From Phragmites australis (taxonomy: Eukaryota; Streptophyta; Magnoliopsida; Poales; Poaceae), in assembly GCF_958298935.1 (NCBI RefSeq), contig NC_084933.1:6989001-7053000 (forward strand): a stretch of 64,000 nucleotides of DNA, read 5' to 3'. The position numbers and the translations under genes are program-made. Under the pieces are notes generated by a model. It was not told the DNA's origin. It was given only the letters and a program-made list of their open reading frames with translations, and made no database searches. Below are positions 51,435 to 63,654 of the stretch, one piece after another; the first letter of the stretch is position 1; each line of letters opens with the position of its first letter.

Positions 51435-53049
51435 TGTAACGAAAATAGCCCTATTAGGCCTGATTGTGATTTTGGTGATTGAATACAACATAGTTATTAG
51501 GACTAACATATTTGTCAAGAATATATGTTAGCAGGTCTCATATATGTAATACATCAAGAAGCCACCATAACTGGGACAAAGCTTGGTTGAATTGGAAAAG
51601 TCCTAGAAAAAATGTACTCCCCGGATGGTCCGATGCTAGAAGAATTATACTCATCGGAGCTTTGTGTCCAGAGGCAACTTTACCTCACTGGATAGTCCGA
51701 TGTCAAATGGGAAGAAGCAACGAAGCATTGTTGACAAAGGAGAGAATGCAGATGGCTTCACCGAATGGTCCGGTGATAACCAGAGGATCACGCTGGACTA
51801 ATTCTTACAGAGAATAATGCAAGCATAGAAGAATAAAGATCAACTCACCGGAAGGTCCAGTACCTATGTTGTACACACTGTATGCTTCACATTAGAGTAT
51901 TTCCTGTAGAGACGTTTCCAAGAGTTGAAGATCAAAGAATACCTCACCGGATGGTTCGGTGATAGGTGTTGTATACACCGAAAGCTTACACCGAAGCAAT
52001 TTACATAGAGAGGCTACAGAGGTTCGGATAACTCAAATGTACTCATTGTATATTCTGATGATGGAGATGATGTATATATCAGAGTGTCCGGTGTTTAGGA
52101 TAACTTTGAGTAGAATCCAACGGCTAGTTTCTCATGGTGTGCTCACCGGATTGTCTGATTATTGTACTATTGTTGTCACCGAACAATCCGGTGTTAACAC
52201 CTTTTCTGAGTCATTGGGTTAATGGCTAATTGGTGAGTTTGAGGCTATAAATATCTCTCCACTCGGTCATTTAAAAGGGCTGGAATCTAGAGAAACACAG
52301 AGACACTTGAGAAGACATCCAAGCCACCAAAGTGCTTAAAGTGATCATCCAAGGCAATTAAGCACAAGATTAGAGAGTGCTTAGTGCTTATAGGCCTAGA
52401 GAGAATTGTATCTAGGTGCTGCGACTTTGAAAGGGGATTAAGAAGTGATCCTAACTTGTACCAAGAGGTACATCGGCAAGATTGTTAACCCTCCGACTTG
52501 GTGTGGAGCGGCGGCAAGGCGATTGTGCAGGGACGTGGAGACTCTTGCCTTGTGGCTTAAGCCCCAAAGTGATCATGGCGACATGTGACCATAAGAAAGG
52601 CTAGTGGTGAGACCTTGCCTTTGTGGCTTGGTGGCTCATCCAGCTTGAGGCCTTGACTTGGTGGTGTGGTGGCTCAAGTCATGATCGGGTGCCGACCGGG
52701 AGCATATTCTTGATGGAGCTCCAACATGGACTAGGTGGCATTTATGTCATCAATACCGCGTGATAAAAATCCCTTGTGCCGAGTTTGCTCTCTCTACCTT
52801 ATTTACGTTTCCGTATTTACATTATTGCAATCTACCTTTGTGTATTTATCTTCCTAGAGTAGTTTGCTAGGATTGGCTATAGGTTGCAAAACTCTTTTGA
52901 GCGGTAGAGTATACACACTAGATAAACCTAGATCACATTTAGATAGAATTTCATATAGGTTTATCTTGTGAAACTTTTGGAGCATTTTAGGTTTTTAAGT
53001 GTCCTAATTCACCCCCCCCCCCTCTTAGTACATCACCGATGCCTCAACA
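51435..53049 (+). repeat. Sirevirus-like 3' LTR
   Basis: TGTAACGAAAATAGCCC to about GCCTCAACA. The ACCCCCCCC run followed by TCTTAGTACA near 53010-53031 is the usual end region of grass Sirevirus LTRs, so the end could be up to 20 bp earlier. It carries eight CACCGGA-type near-palindromes at 51618-52200. Confidence 0.65.
51618..52200. repeat. Cluster of CACCGGA-N-TCCGGTG near-palindromes
   Basis: About eight copies, among them CACCGAATGGTCCGGTG (near 51759-51775), CACCGGATGGTTCGGTG (near 51946-51962) and CACCGAACAATCCGGTG (near 52177-52193). Palindromes of this kind are known in Sirevirus LTRs. Confidence 0.82.
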
Positions 53050-53079
53050 AAGTAAAAAAAAATTAGCGAGAAGAACAAA

Positions 53080-53646
53080 ATGGACCGTTCGGGTGTTAAT
53101 ATAGTCAAATATGTGGATGATTCATCGGATGAGGAGAGTGTTGATATGTGTAGAGCTGAGTGGGCATAGAAATACAAATCTAAACAATTTGTATGCTCCT
53201 CTTTGAAGCCGACTCCATAAAAGGATCAGCAAGAAGAGATAAAATTCACGTTTGATGTTACTCAGTGTGATAAGATATTTGATCTCTTACTACAGGAAAA
53301 ACATATTAGTTTGCTTCCTAATCATGTTATTCCACCACTTGAGGAGCTTAAGAAGAGAGAATATTGCAAATGGCATAATTCTTATTCTCATCCTACTAAT
53401 GATTGCATTGTCTTTCGTCGACAGGTTCAATCGGCCATTAATGAAGGATGATTGAAGTTTACTGAAAATTCTAAGATGAAGCTAGATAGTGATCAATTCC
53501 CTATCAACATGGTCAATTTTGAAGGCAAGAAAGTCTTGATTCAACCATCTCAAGCCGAGTCGACCAAATGCAAGGATGTGGTCATTGATGAGGATAATGT
53601 GCAACCAAAGATGATCAAACCTAAAAGCTCGAAGGTTGATCGTTAG
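53080..53646 (+). pseudogene. Tat-type Gypsy gag C-terminal region
   Basis: Frames contain DVTQCDKIFDLLLQEKHISL, REYCKWHNSYSHPTNDCIVF (a Cys/His pattern usual in this gag) and NMVNFEGKKVLIQPSQAEST. Internal stops and a frame change near 53240 break it. Confidence 0.8.
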
Positions 53647-54309
53647 GAAGTTAATGAAAACAAAAACAAAGCCATTAAGAAGCTTGAAAAGCCAAAACAT
53701 ATATTCGGTGTACTTTTGATTGTATGAGAGTAGCAAGACCGGCCAAAAGGAAGGCAACCAGCCAAGTACTCTTAAGCGTTCAAGGTCACCTCTGAAGCAT
53801 GAGTTCGAAGGAAGGAAAAGGCAATAGGAGAATAATATTGTAGTAGCTCTGTTTACTTCATTTGGGCCATCAATACCTATGATATGGGGGTCTTCTCCTA
53901 TGATGTGTCCATCGTGTCCGCCGTGGGGTTGGTATGGACCTTGGGTGCCACCTCCTATATCGTTTGAACCATTTCATCTGGGATAGACAGCACCAAAGCA
54001 ATCGGCATTCGACAGGCTATCTCATCTTAAACAAGACCGGTTTGATTCAAGGAATCGGTCAAATGATTGGAGGGATAGAAGGGGAGCCAAAAAGGTGTAT
54101 CGCATGAAGAATGTGGGTGTTTCTAATGAAAAATCAGATCTGTAATAGAAGGGAAAATAGCTAGTTGTTGATGAAGACAAAGTGCAAAAGCAATCGGTTA
54201 ATGGTGGTTTGAACGGCAGCAACAAAGAGGAAGTTATAGAGGTGGTTAGTACTGATCTTGGGACTAAATTGGCGCCTCCTAGCAGCAGCACAACAGCCCA
54301 TGGTGCCAA
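53647..54309 (+). other. Tat element gag to protease linker, degenerate
   Basis: Proline- and tryptophan-rich coding-like sequence near 53880-53985 (PWGWYGPWVPPPISFEPF style) with several stops. No domain can be assigned. Confidence 0.4.
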
Positions 54310-54912
54310 GTGTCAAAGGAACTACTTCTAGTACTAAGCCAATTGATAGTTTCGAGCGATCGTAAGGTTGAGAGGAAGATATCCTTGCTACCCGGAACTA
54401 AACCACAGCTCCGATGGTGTACTAGAGATCTCTCATACTCCCAAAAGAGAAGGCTACAAATACTATGCAAGCAAGAGTTAGGAGAAGCTCAAGCTAAAAA
54501 GGTGAGGAATGAAGTCTTTAATGAAATCAAGCCGATGTTGCCTATTCGGCAAGAGTGGAGAGTGAAGCAAGTTGAAGCGCCTATTGTGGCACCTAGTGAT
54601 GATGAAGATGATATGCTGGAATACTCTCCGATAATTAGAGATAATACTCCACCTCATGGCAGCATGGACGTCAATATGGTTTTTGTTTTGCCTTCGGAGT
54701 TTCGAGCCATTAATGAGAAGGTTGCTCAACTAAATCTTGATCCGAAGGAAGCCATATTTGAGAAGCCTAAAGAATCGAGCCAACACTTGAGGCCATTGTA
54801 TGTTAAGGAGCATATTGATGGAAGGCCAATTTCTAGGATGTTAGCAGATGGCGGAACTATGGTGAACTTAATGCCATATCTAGTTTTTAAGAAACTAGGA
54901 AAAGAGGACAAT
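54310..54912 (+). pseudogene. Tat-type Gypsy protease, N-terminal part, cut by insertion
   Basis: The frame contains RRLQILCKQELGEAQAKKVR, FVLPSEFRAINEKVAQLNLD and the protease active-site segment HIDGRPISRMLADGGTMVNL, where the usual D-G-G reads ADGG. It stops at the solo LTR at 54913; the next residues (NELVKTNLVFNGF) are at 61152. Confidence 0.85.
54908..54912. repeat. Target-site duplication ACAAT, left copy
   Basis: Matches 61152-61156. Joining the two flanks restores the protease frame. Confidence 0.85.
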
Positions 54913-56598
54913 TGTAATGCCCTAAAATTTTGGAAGGAAATTGGAAGTCGTCGTTTTCGGTTTTTTTGGTATTGAATCGCTCTCGCCGGGAAAGAAGAGA
55001 GAAGAAATTGAGGCAAATTGCAGCAGTGTATTTCTTTTAAAATAGAGAAGCTTTAACCATGAGAGTGGGCAGAGCCAACCTGGGCTTGGGCCGGTTAGCC
55101 TAGCCCCTCCCCCAAAGGCCCATGCCCCCCCCCCCTTCTTTTCCCCCTCCACCCCGCCAAACCCTAGCCGTCCCTCTTCTATGCCGCCACCCCCCCTGCT
55201 GTTGCTCTTGTGCGGTAGAGAGAAGAGAAAGGAAGAGGAGAAGAAGAGGAAGGGAAGGGCAGCAAGGAAAGCAAGGAGAAGAGGGGAGGAGGAGGTTTGG
55301 AGCTAGGGGATTTTGGGGTTTTCTTGCTGTGGTGCCCTAAGGTAACAATTTCCCTGTTGTTCTTCATATTTTGGTTGATGATTATGGCGGGTAGATCTTG
55401 GTTTGAGAGGTTTTGGATAGGGGAATTTGTGGTTTGGGGTCGAACTAAGTGTTCTGCGCACAGGCAGATTGAGCAGTGTGGGTGTTCTTGATGTTTCGGT
55501 GACCTAGATGATTTTTCCTGTGGAAGTGATCAACTATAAAGTTGTAGATAATGTCGAAACCTAGCTACCAATGAAATTTCAGATTTTTTTGGCCATGTGG
55601 TTTAGGAGATATTGCTATCTAAATCTGACTGTTGTACCTCTGTCAAATTTCTGTCAGTGTTAGATCTATTCTGTTTTTGGGCATCTTAGTTGCCGAGCCA
55701 ATTGTTCAGAATGCTAGAGGTTGTAGAGGATTCATTAAGCTTTCCAATGGTGTGAGCAATGCAATTTTTCATTGGTTGTAACTCTAGTTACGCTGTTCTG
55801 AACTTTTCTGCAATTAATGGTTGACAGATTTCGTTGTTGAAGTTCAGAACTTGATTAGGCCTTGTTAGAGATGTTTTATGTAGATCCGAATGATACAAAA
55901 GTTTAAGCTTGTGTTATTATCTACATGTCCACAAAATTTTAGAATTTTTCGTTGCATATTTCTGGAGATAAACAGGTTTGGGTGGCTGCTGTCTGAAATT
56001 GACGACATGTTTCTAGGGCTGTTTTGCTATGTCATTTAGGAGACCTTGGAGGCATGAGAAAATTGTGTCGTCTCAACAAAAGTTGTAGCCCTTGTTCTGT
56101 AGTTTCTGAAAATGTATTCGTTTGATATTATATCTGTGGTAGAAAAATAATTACAAAAATAATAAGTACTGCTACTCCTGTCAAACTAATACGTGTGTGC
56201 TGTTGTGTGTGCTGTTTTTGGTCGATATGTCTTGATTGAGGGTTTCGGGCGTAGGAGCACTTTGTTTTATGTATTTGCATGTTATGAGGAGTGTTGGTGC
56301 TGAGTTATGGTTATGTTTAGGTGGTGGTTCTTCGTCTCACACTTGAAGTTGGCCATTATCGTCGGTAGAAGGCAAGTAAACGTAGTTATGTTGTTGCTCC
56401 CGTTTTGACTTGTTATTTTCATCACCTACACCTTTATTTCAGAACCATGACAATTTAACTATGATCTGAACTTTATGTTATGCTTTATGTTTAAGCATTT
56501 TTAATAATTGACTTATATCTATCCTTACGTTGCTACAATTCTTGTGAGCTATATTGTTATTTGACTTGAGGATGAAGTTGAAGTATTATTGGTAGTAT

Positions 56599-56603
56599 AC
56601 TTT
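56599..56603. repeat. Target-site duplication ACTTT, left copy
   Basis: Matches 60410-60414. Confidence 0.85.
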
Positions 56604-58929
56604 TGTGAGGAACCGTCCAAATAGTATTCTAATTAATCATCAGGAGGATCATTATTCATAATCACAACCTCGACGATTAACCAGAATACCATTCCGGTAG
56701 TCCCGGCACGTGTTTTGTGCCCAGGATCGGAACACATGCCTTCCAACTCAAATATCACAACACAGTTTAATAGAGAGCAAATAATTAAACTGGATTACAA
56801 TTATTAAACATGCAACTGCTTCCACAATTTACAACAAAAGAGGAACAACAACAACTATACAGCGGAAGAAAAACCTATACAACAAAAGAGTATGGAGCCG
56901 TATGCCCTTAGGCTCCATACCAAAAGCGCCGGAGTTCGGAGTAGAAGGTGCTACTCCTGCCCGCCACCCTGATCGGCAGGCACAAAGTAGCCGAACACAG
57001 CCTCTTCCTCGCCAACCCGAAAACCTGAAAACAACTTAAGGGCAGCACCCCTTAGTACGAAGGTACTAGCAAGTCTTACACAGTATGAGTATATATATAT
57101 ATTCTCGACTCCAAGGATCATGCATTTAAAGCTGTAGCAAGGATTAAGACATATTTAAGTTCATTAAGCGGTAAGCAACCTAGACTCTAGGTGTAAGCAA
57201 CTGACTTAACCAACCACCGACTCAAACTCGGCCAACCAACTGATCAGAACAGATATATAAACAACGAGTGTATAAAAGTAAATCATTACCACCAAACCAC
57301 CGACCACATATCGACCAAACCACCCAAACCAACCATGCCACAACCCACATCGAAACTCTACGACCAAAACATGGTCGCTCGGTGGAGATAAGCGATAGCG
57401 ATGCTCATGACCGAGAGCGCGGCAGTTCGAACTGATTATACACCCTGCAGGGGGATACTCCTGGACCCACACGACACAGGGACCATACGGCTTGTGCCAC
57501 CCGCTAAGATGCACACAAGGGGGTACCCGTGACAACCTTTCCCAACCAGGCCCAACCATGTGGATCAACCATAGCTCGGCACGGCGGTATTAGAACTACT
57601 CCCCGAGCAAACTAATACCGCTAAAAGCCCGGACTCAAACTGGACTCACACCGTCTATGACGAGGCCCACATGACCACGTCCGCGAAGGTAATCAGCTCG
57701 CCTACCATTATATCAGCATGTGGTGAGTAAGGTAAGTGATAAAGCCGACTACACCGACGATCGGTGCTTAACCGGTGCAAGCGGTCTACGGTGTCCGGGT
57801 TCCCTTCCCGAACTGCCTGAGGACTCCTCGTGAGCAGATGACACCCCTAACACCGCCCACACCTCGTCTCAACTCACCACTCAACAACCGACACATCATC
57901 AACATAACCACAAATGTGAACAGTTAAAAAGCCCTAGGCTCGCGACAACGGTGGACGCCGTCGTCGACTTCTACCGGAAAGCCTAAGTACCACTAAGCAT
58001 AGCGAACTAAAATTAGACCGCGACGACACCACTAGGCTCCAATGGAATAACACATGATACGTGACCGAAATGGAAGAATGCATAGGCATAGGTTCTACCC
58101 AACTCAGAACCTGACACATGCAATGTATACATAAGCGTAGATAACATATTAGATTTTCAAGTAGACATGGTGCAATATGATAGATGCTTGCCTTGCTGCC
58201 CTAGCTGCTGCTCACAGCTACCCGAGTCACGATCACCACTGCAGGAACCTCCGGGGATAGCCTCGTTCGCCTCGTTCGCCGGGTTGAAGCTTCCTAAAAG
58301 AATCACGCATGCAATGTAATGAATATGAATGACACGCAATGAAAGATGCTTCACTGTAAGATCACAGTGGAGATGCAAAGCACTTATGCCATGAGTTAAA
58401 AGCCTTAAGGATTTCCTTATCTGAACTACTGTTTAGCATTTAACAACTCATTAATCCTCGGTAAGTATTTCATAAACCCTAGAACTTTTAAAGAACATGG
58501 CATAATTTAACAAGATTGACAAAATTGGATTTACCAATTTTTGGACTTATCAAAAATTGTTTAAGAATTATTGAAGATTAAACACATTTCATTAATTAAA
58601 CAAATTTAATTATACATTTCACAACACCTAGAATTTTTCATGTGCAGAGTATGATAATACAAGGCCAACAAAATTAGATTCATCAATTTTGGAAATACCA
58701 AACTTTAACTATGAATTATCAAAGCTTAGACATATTTCATTAACTCAACAACTCACAGCACACATTTCATGGCCACTGGTATTTTTAATGGATAGATCAT
58801 GTTACAACCAAACCAACAAAATTGGTTTCACGAATTTTGGAGCTCTACATAATTTCCTATGCATTTTTCAAGATTTCAGCCGATTTATCAACTCAACAGA
58901 TATTTACTTCGCAATTTTTGATTTTCTCT

Positions 58930-59745
58930 AATATTCAAATGGGCCCACGCCTTTTTCTACCGGCACTGGCCCAGCCCCAGCTACTGACCGGTGGGGCCGG
59001 CTCCCTTGACCGAAGTCAAAATCGGCCACGGCAGTTGCGCGCGCGCAACTGGAGGACGGCCGGCGGCTCTTGCGGTGGCTGCCGACGGCGAGAGGCAGCC
59101 TGCACGACTCGGCCGAGGGTAAAAACGGCATTGGCGCGAGCACGCGATCACGGTGGGGGCACACGTCGACGCCGGCGACGGCCGGAGCACGGCGAGCGGC
59201 GGCGAGGGCAAAACTAGCATGGCGGCGGCACGGCTTTGACACGCCGACGGCGAACGGCGACGCAATAAGCCCGGCCGAGCACACCAATACGTTCTACGCA
59301 AGCGCGTAGAGCTAACGGCGCGCTTCCCGACCGACGAGCTCGATGGCGGCCCGACCGGCGGCGTGCGTGGGGAGGCGGCGGCGATTCAACCACCGCGGAA
59401 CACCGCGCCGGCGACGGGACAGAGAGAAAACGGCGCGCGCATAAGGTGTACAGGAGCACGGGGAAGCTCACCGTGCAGTCGGTTGGGCCAGAGAAGTGAG
59501 GACGTGGCGGGTCGACGGAGGACGGCGGAGCTCGGCTGCCGCCGTTGGAGAAGAAGGCGCGGACGGCTTCAATCCTTGCGGGAAACGACCGGGGAAGGAG
59601 GGGAAACGGCGGAGGAGGGCCTTGGCGACCTCCCTCTGTGCTCTACCTTGCTCGGGCTCGGCGGAAGACGCCGGCGGCGCGGTGGTTTGGCCGGCGGCCA
59701 GTGCGTGTGCTCTGCGCTTTGATTTCCAGCCGCGCGAGAGAAGGA

Positions 59746-59784
<39 letters not shown>

Positions 59785-59960
59785 CGGGGAGGGGAAGATA
59801 AGGACACGGCGCTGTGCTCGGCTTTCGGCAACGTGCCCTGGCCACCGAAGTCAACAAAGGCGGCCGCCGCTTGCTCTGTGAGAGCGGGAGAAGGGGGAGC
59901 AGAGCCGTGCGCGTGCGAAGGGGATGACAGGCTGGGCCGATGAACAGTAACCGGCCGGCA
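58930..59960. other. CpG-rich 1-kb block inside the solo LTR
   Basis: Abruptly GC- and CpG-rich between AT-rich flanks, with long overlapping frames on both strands that look like composition artefacts. It probably spans the LTR promoter and leader on the minus strand. Confidence 0.6.
59748..59779. repeat. (GA)n microsatellite
   Basis: About 15 GA units in a row inside the solo LTR. Confidence 0.95.
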
Positions 59961-60409
59961 ACAAAATATCTTCACCACTTTGGTTATCAAGGTGGAGGTC
60001 TTACTGTGGTCTAAAATTTGTGGAACAAATTTTGTTGGCTTCTATAAATCATGAGCAATCCATTTTACCTTGTTTGACCCAAAAAGCTTGCACCAAATTC
60101 AAATGAAAATTCTCCAAAGAGGCAAGCTTTTCTAACTTGTGTTGATTTTTATGCCTTTAAAACAATCCCCAAAAATTTGGGAAAATTCATTTATATTCTC
60201 CTCCAGGCACCTACTAATTTCTAAAATTGTCATCGGCCCTATGTTCCATAGAGGTTTTGGGAGATGCTTTACAACGCATCGGTTAACCCTGGTTTAACCA
60301 AATTCGATTAAATTCACATCGCATGTCTACACTGCTCAAAACAAAGCAAATGATGCTAATGATGCCCATTAGCACTTAATTACGTGTTTAGAAACTCTGG
60401 GCCGTGACA

Positions 60410-60414
60410 ACTTT
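60410..60414. repeat. Target-site duplication ACTTT, right copy
   Basis: Partner of 56599-56603. Confidence 0.85.
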
Positions 60415-61151
60415 AATGCAATTGCAGCATATTTCTACCACGTGCACTTGCATTTGCATATGCATTGGAAGTTATGTCGTAAAGATCACGACTGTACCGG
60501 TACACATCGTATGTTGCCTGAGGAGGGGTGCGATGTAAAAGAAGACATATCATTGCATTCATATGCATTCTTGAAAATTAATAACATTTATATGTTATTG
60601 TGGATATGAAGTTACATATGTGGTTGTGATCTTTATTTGAAGTTATTCTTTAATGTTGTTAATACTATCCTAACATGTCTTATGTCTTGAGAAAACTGTA
60701 TTAAATCGATGCTTAATCAACTTGTGGTTTAAATAACTTGTCAAAACAAGTTTGCTTGCTGGGATTTTATATCTCACCCTTGCATTACTCCTTCCAGGTA
60801 TTTGATACATGTCGTGAAGGGATGGGAATGTAGCAGCACGTTTTGCATTTCATGCCTATATATTTTTTTTTTTATCATTGTGCTGTAATAATAAATAAAG
60901 TTTAGTCCTTAGAGTCTTACGTTTGAAGTTTAAAGTGTGGTGGTGAAGTTAAACTTAATATTTTCCTTTTGGTTCATGTTAGGATGGTTCTATCCGTTAT
61001 TGTGAGAATCCGCATATCTTGTTTATCTATGTTAATGCTTCCGCGATGTTTTTTTTTTCATAGAGGAGATGCTGCCATTTTTTATTATGGCTAGTTGTAG
61101 GTTGCGTAGTTTAGTGACATCCCAGGATTCTGGTGGCCCTGAGGTGTTACA

Positions 61152-61156
61152 ACAAT
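61152..61156. repeat. Target-site duplication ACAAT, right copy
   Basis: Partner of 54908-54912. Confidence 0.85.
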
Positions 61157-61440
61157 GAGCTAGTGAAGACAAACTTGGTGTTTAATGGCTTCACCAGCGA
61201 TCCTACGGAGGCCAAAAGCGTGATCTCTATGGAGCTCACTGTTGGGAGCAACATGACACATATGGCTTTCATCGTCGCCGATGTGCAAGGTAACTACAAT
61301 GTGTTGTTAGGCCGTGATTGGATTCATAGAAATTGTTATGTGCCTTCTAGCTTGCATCAATTCTCACTTCAATGGTAGATGATGAAGTAGAGATTGTCCA
61401 TGCGGATACATCAGCTTTTGTTTTTTTAGCCGATGCTTTG
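61157..61440 (+). pseudogene. Tat-type Gypsy protease, C-terminal part
   Basis: Frame: AKSVISMELTVGSNMTHMAF, VADVQGNYNVLLGRDWIHRN and PSSLHQFSLQW, which is the C-terminal half of the protease including LLGRDWIH. A stop follows at about 61376, then VEIVHADTSAFVFLADAL-like remnants. Confidence 0.88.
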
Positions 61441-61689
61441 GTAGATTGGTAACATGGGAATGTATGTTTATCTGGACATGATCTTTCAGGTTATGATTTT
61501 CTTAGTGTTACTAAAGATGTTTTTGTACCCATGTCTGTACAGCCGATTTCTACATCTCGGCTTAGCAATGTAATGTTATAAATAGATAAATAAAGTAATT
61601 TAGATTGGTTGCAACAGCTTGTGGAGCAACATGGGTCCAAAAGAAACGATATTTGTGAGACTATTGATGATTTTGATGAGGTAGAAAAG

Positions 61690-62643
61690 CTAGGACAAAA
61701 ATATGCATGATGTCCAAAAAGGTGAAATAGTCGCATTGCTCAAAGAATATGTCGATTGCTTTACTTGGAAATATCATGAAACGTCGGGACTTAGCCGTGA
61801 GCCTGTAGAGCATTGGCTTCCCATAAAATCTGGTTTTAGACCTCACAAACAACTGGCTAGAAAGTTTAATCCTGGCATGTATGAGCGCATTGAAGAAGAA
61901 ATAAGCAGGTTGCTCGCTACGGGGTTTATTCGTCCTTGTAGGCATGCTGAATGGGTATCTAATATTGTCCCAATTGAGAAGAAAAATAGTGGTAGGTTGA
62001 GAGTATGCATTGATTTAAGAGATTTGAATAAAGCTACTCCTAAAAATGAATATCCTATGCCTATCACCGATATTTTGATTAATGATATTTCGGACCATAA
62101 GGTCATTAGTTTTTTGGATGGCAACGCGGGTTATAATCAATTTTTCATGGCTGAAGAGGATATGTCCAAAACGGCCTTTCATTGTCCAGGTTTTGTTGGT
62201 TTATTTGAGTGGGTCATTTGGTTTAAAGAATGCCAGTGCTACTTATCAAAGAGCTATGAATTTGATCTTTCATGATTTACTTGGTGTTATTTTATAAATA
62301 TACATTGATGATATTGTTGGCAAATTGGATGCTATGGATAGTCATTTCGTCGATTTGCGCTTAGCTTTTGAAAGGATGTGCCAATATGGTTTAAAGATGA
62401 ACCCACTTAAATGTGCTTTTGGTGTATCGGTGGGCAAATTTTTTGGGTTTTATAATACATGAGAGAGGCATAGAGGTAGATCCCATAAAGATAGCTGCCA
62501 TAAACAAATTAAGAGCACCTCAATCAAAGAGAGATGTGCAAAAATTGTTGGGAAAGATTAATTACTTAAGGCGGTTCATATCCAACTTGTCCGACAAGAT
62601 TAGTACTTTTACTCCTATACTCCGGTTAAAAAAAAGAAGCTGA
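61690..62643 (+). pseudogene. Tat-type Gypsy reverse transcriptase
   Basis: Pieces in three frames. 61703-62215 has ISRLLATGFIRPCRHAEWVS, VCIDLRDLNKATPKNEYPMP and DGNAGYNQFFMAEEDMSKTA. About 62210-62297 has GLKNASATYQRAMNLIFHDL. The catalytic YIDDIV is at about 62303-62320. From 62413 come GFIIHERGIEVDPIKIAAIN and LLGKINYLRRFISNLSDKI. Frameshifts lie near 62212 and 62430, with a stop at 62295-62297. Confidence 0.92.
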
Positions 62644-63255
62644 TTTTACTTGGGAGGCAGAACAACAACAAGCCTTTGAAGAGATCAAAAAATACTTGTC
62701 TACACTGAGACTCCGTTTCAGCTATATGTTGCTGCACAAGAGACGGTGATAGGTGTTGTCCTCACGCAAGAGAATGAAGGAAAGAAATATGTGATCACTT
62801 ATTTGAGTTGGCATCTTTTGGATGCAGAAACAATCTACGTGTTTATTGAAAAATTATGTTTATCTTTGTATTATGCATGTACTAAGTTAAGACATTATTT
62901 TCTTATTAGTACTTATGTGGTTGCATGCCAAACCGATGTTATTAAATATATGTTGCAACAACCAATTTTGAGTGGGAGAATCGGAAAGTGGGCGTATGCT
63001 TTGCTTGAATATGATTTGGCTTATGAACCGTTAAGATCCATAAAAGGTCAAATTATAGTTAAGTTTATTGGTGTTGTCTATATGCATCCATGGAAATTAT
63101 ATTTTAATGACTCGGCTTGTAGAGAAGGTCAAGGTGTTGGTATTGTTTTAATTTCATCTAGAGGTGTTGTTTTTGAAATTGTTCGTTTAGAATATTTTTG
63201 TACCAACAACCAAGTCGAGTATGAAGCTCTTTTGTTAGGTTTACAAATTTTATAA
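62644..63255 (+). pseudogene. Tat-type Gypsy RNase H and start of second RNase H-like domain
   Basis: The first domain has VVLTQENEGKKYVITYLSWH and LCLSLYYACTKLRHYF. After a connecting segment (SGRIGKWAYALLEYDLAYEP) a second unit WKLYFNDSACREGQGVGIVL ... NNQVEYEALLLGLQIL has the layout of the additional RNase H of Tat elements. Confidence 0.85.
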
Positions 63256-63453
63256 TCCATGGGTGTAAAAAGTATAGAAGCATTTGGTGATTCATTATTA
63301 ATGGTGCATCAAGTTTCTAAAGTTTTTCAATGCTTTGATGGGTCACTGAATAGCTATTTAGATAGGTGTTTAGATATTATAGCAACTTTGGATGATTTCA
63401 CCATCACTCACATATCTAGAGAAGAGAATATGATGGCAAATGACTTCACGTAG
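63256..63453 (+). pseudogene. Second RNase H-like domain, C-terminal part
   Basis: Same frame after an in-frame TAA: GVKSIEAFGDSLLMVHQVSK with the conserved GDS, and FTITHISREENMMANDFT matching the usual IPR-x-N-x-x-AD ending. A TAG follows. Confidence 0.8.
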
Positions 63454-63654
63454 CAAGTATCCGGTTATCGAATAAGTAGAGGGATGTTCTTTGTGTTAGA
63501 AAAACCATTGTTGGCTTGTGTTAGTATCTTTTTGGCCAAACAACAGGAGGGTGGTTCGGTTTGCCCAAAAGTTAAGATTTGTCTACACCTAAATATTGGA
63601 GGAAGCCCCTAATTGAGTATTTAGAAAATCCTAGTTCATAGGTAGATAAATAAA
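63454..63654 (+). other. Degenerate spacer between RNase H and integrase of the Tat element
   Basis: Coding-like but with several stops; no domain can be assigned. Confidence 0.4.

Larger units (their letters stand above)
48153..53049 (+). mobile_element. Copia remnant with gag only and a Sirevirus-like 3' LTR
   Basis: A primer site TGGTATCAGAG is at 48153-48163, a decayed gag at 48276-50000, about 1.4 kb without recognisable pol, a polypurine-type CTGGGAGAT ending at 51434, and an LTR starting TGTAACGAAAATAGC at 51435. No integrase or reverse transcriptase lies between, so this is an internally deleted or non-autonomous copy. The sequence left of the primer site does not resemble the 3' LTR, so the 5' LTR is missing or replaced. 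Confidence 0.65.
56604..60409 (-). mobile_element. Solo LTR, 3.8 kb, related to the Gypsy LTRs at 28-42 kb
   Basis: Plus orientation starts TGTGAGGAACCGTCCAAATA and ends GGGCCGTGACA, with duplication ACTTT at 56599-56603 and 60410-60414. Its first several hundred bases clearly align with the LTR at 39793 onward. The distal part differs, with a CpG-rich block (58930-59960) in place of the palindrome cluster. No internal coding region is present. Confidence 0.88.
54913..61151. mobile_element. Solo LTR (2.4 kb net) in the Tat protease, itself split by another LTR
   Basis: Ends TGTAATGCCC and GGTGTTACA, with duplication ACAAT at 54908-54912 and 61152-61156. Net length is about 2428 bp after removing 56604-60414. 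It contains no gag or pol. A C/T-rich then GC-rich block at 55120-55330 resembles a leader region. The family is not named. Confidence 0.82.

Noticed and set aside
59468..59943. Long overlapping frames on both strands in the CpG-rich block
   Set aside because: Frames open in several phases with Arg/Ala/Ser-rich products, an effect of composition.
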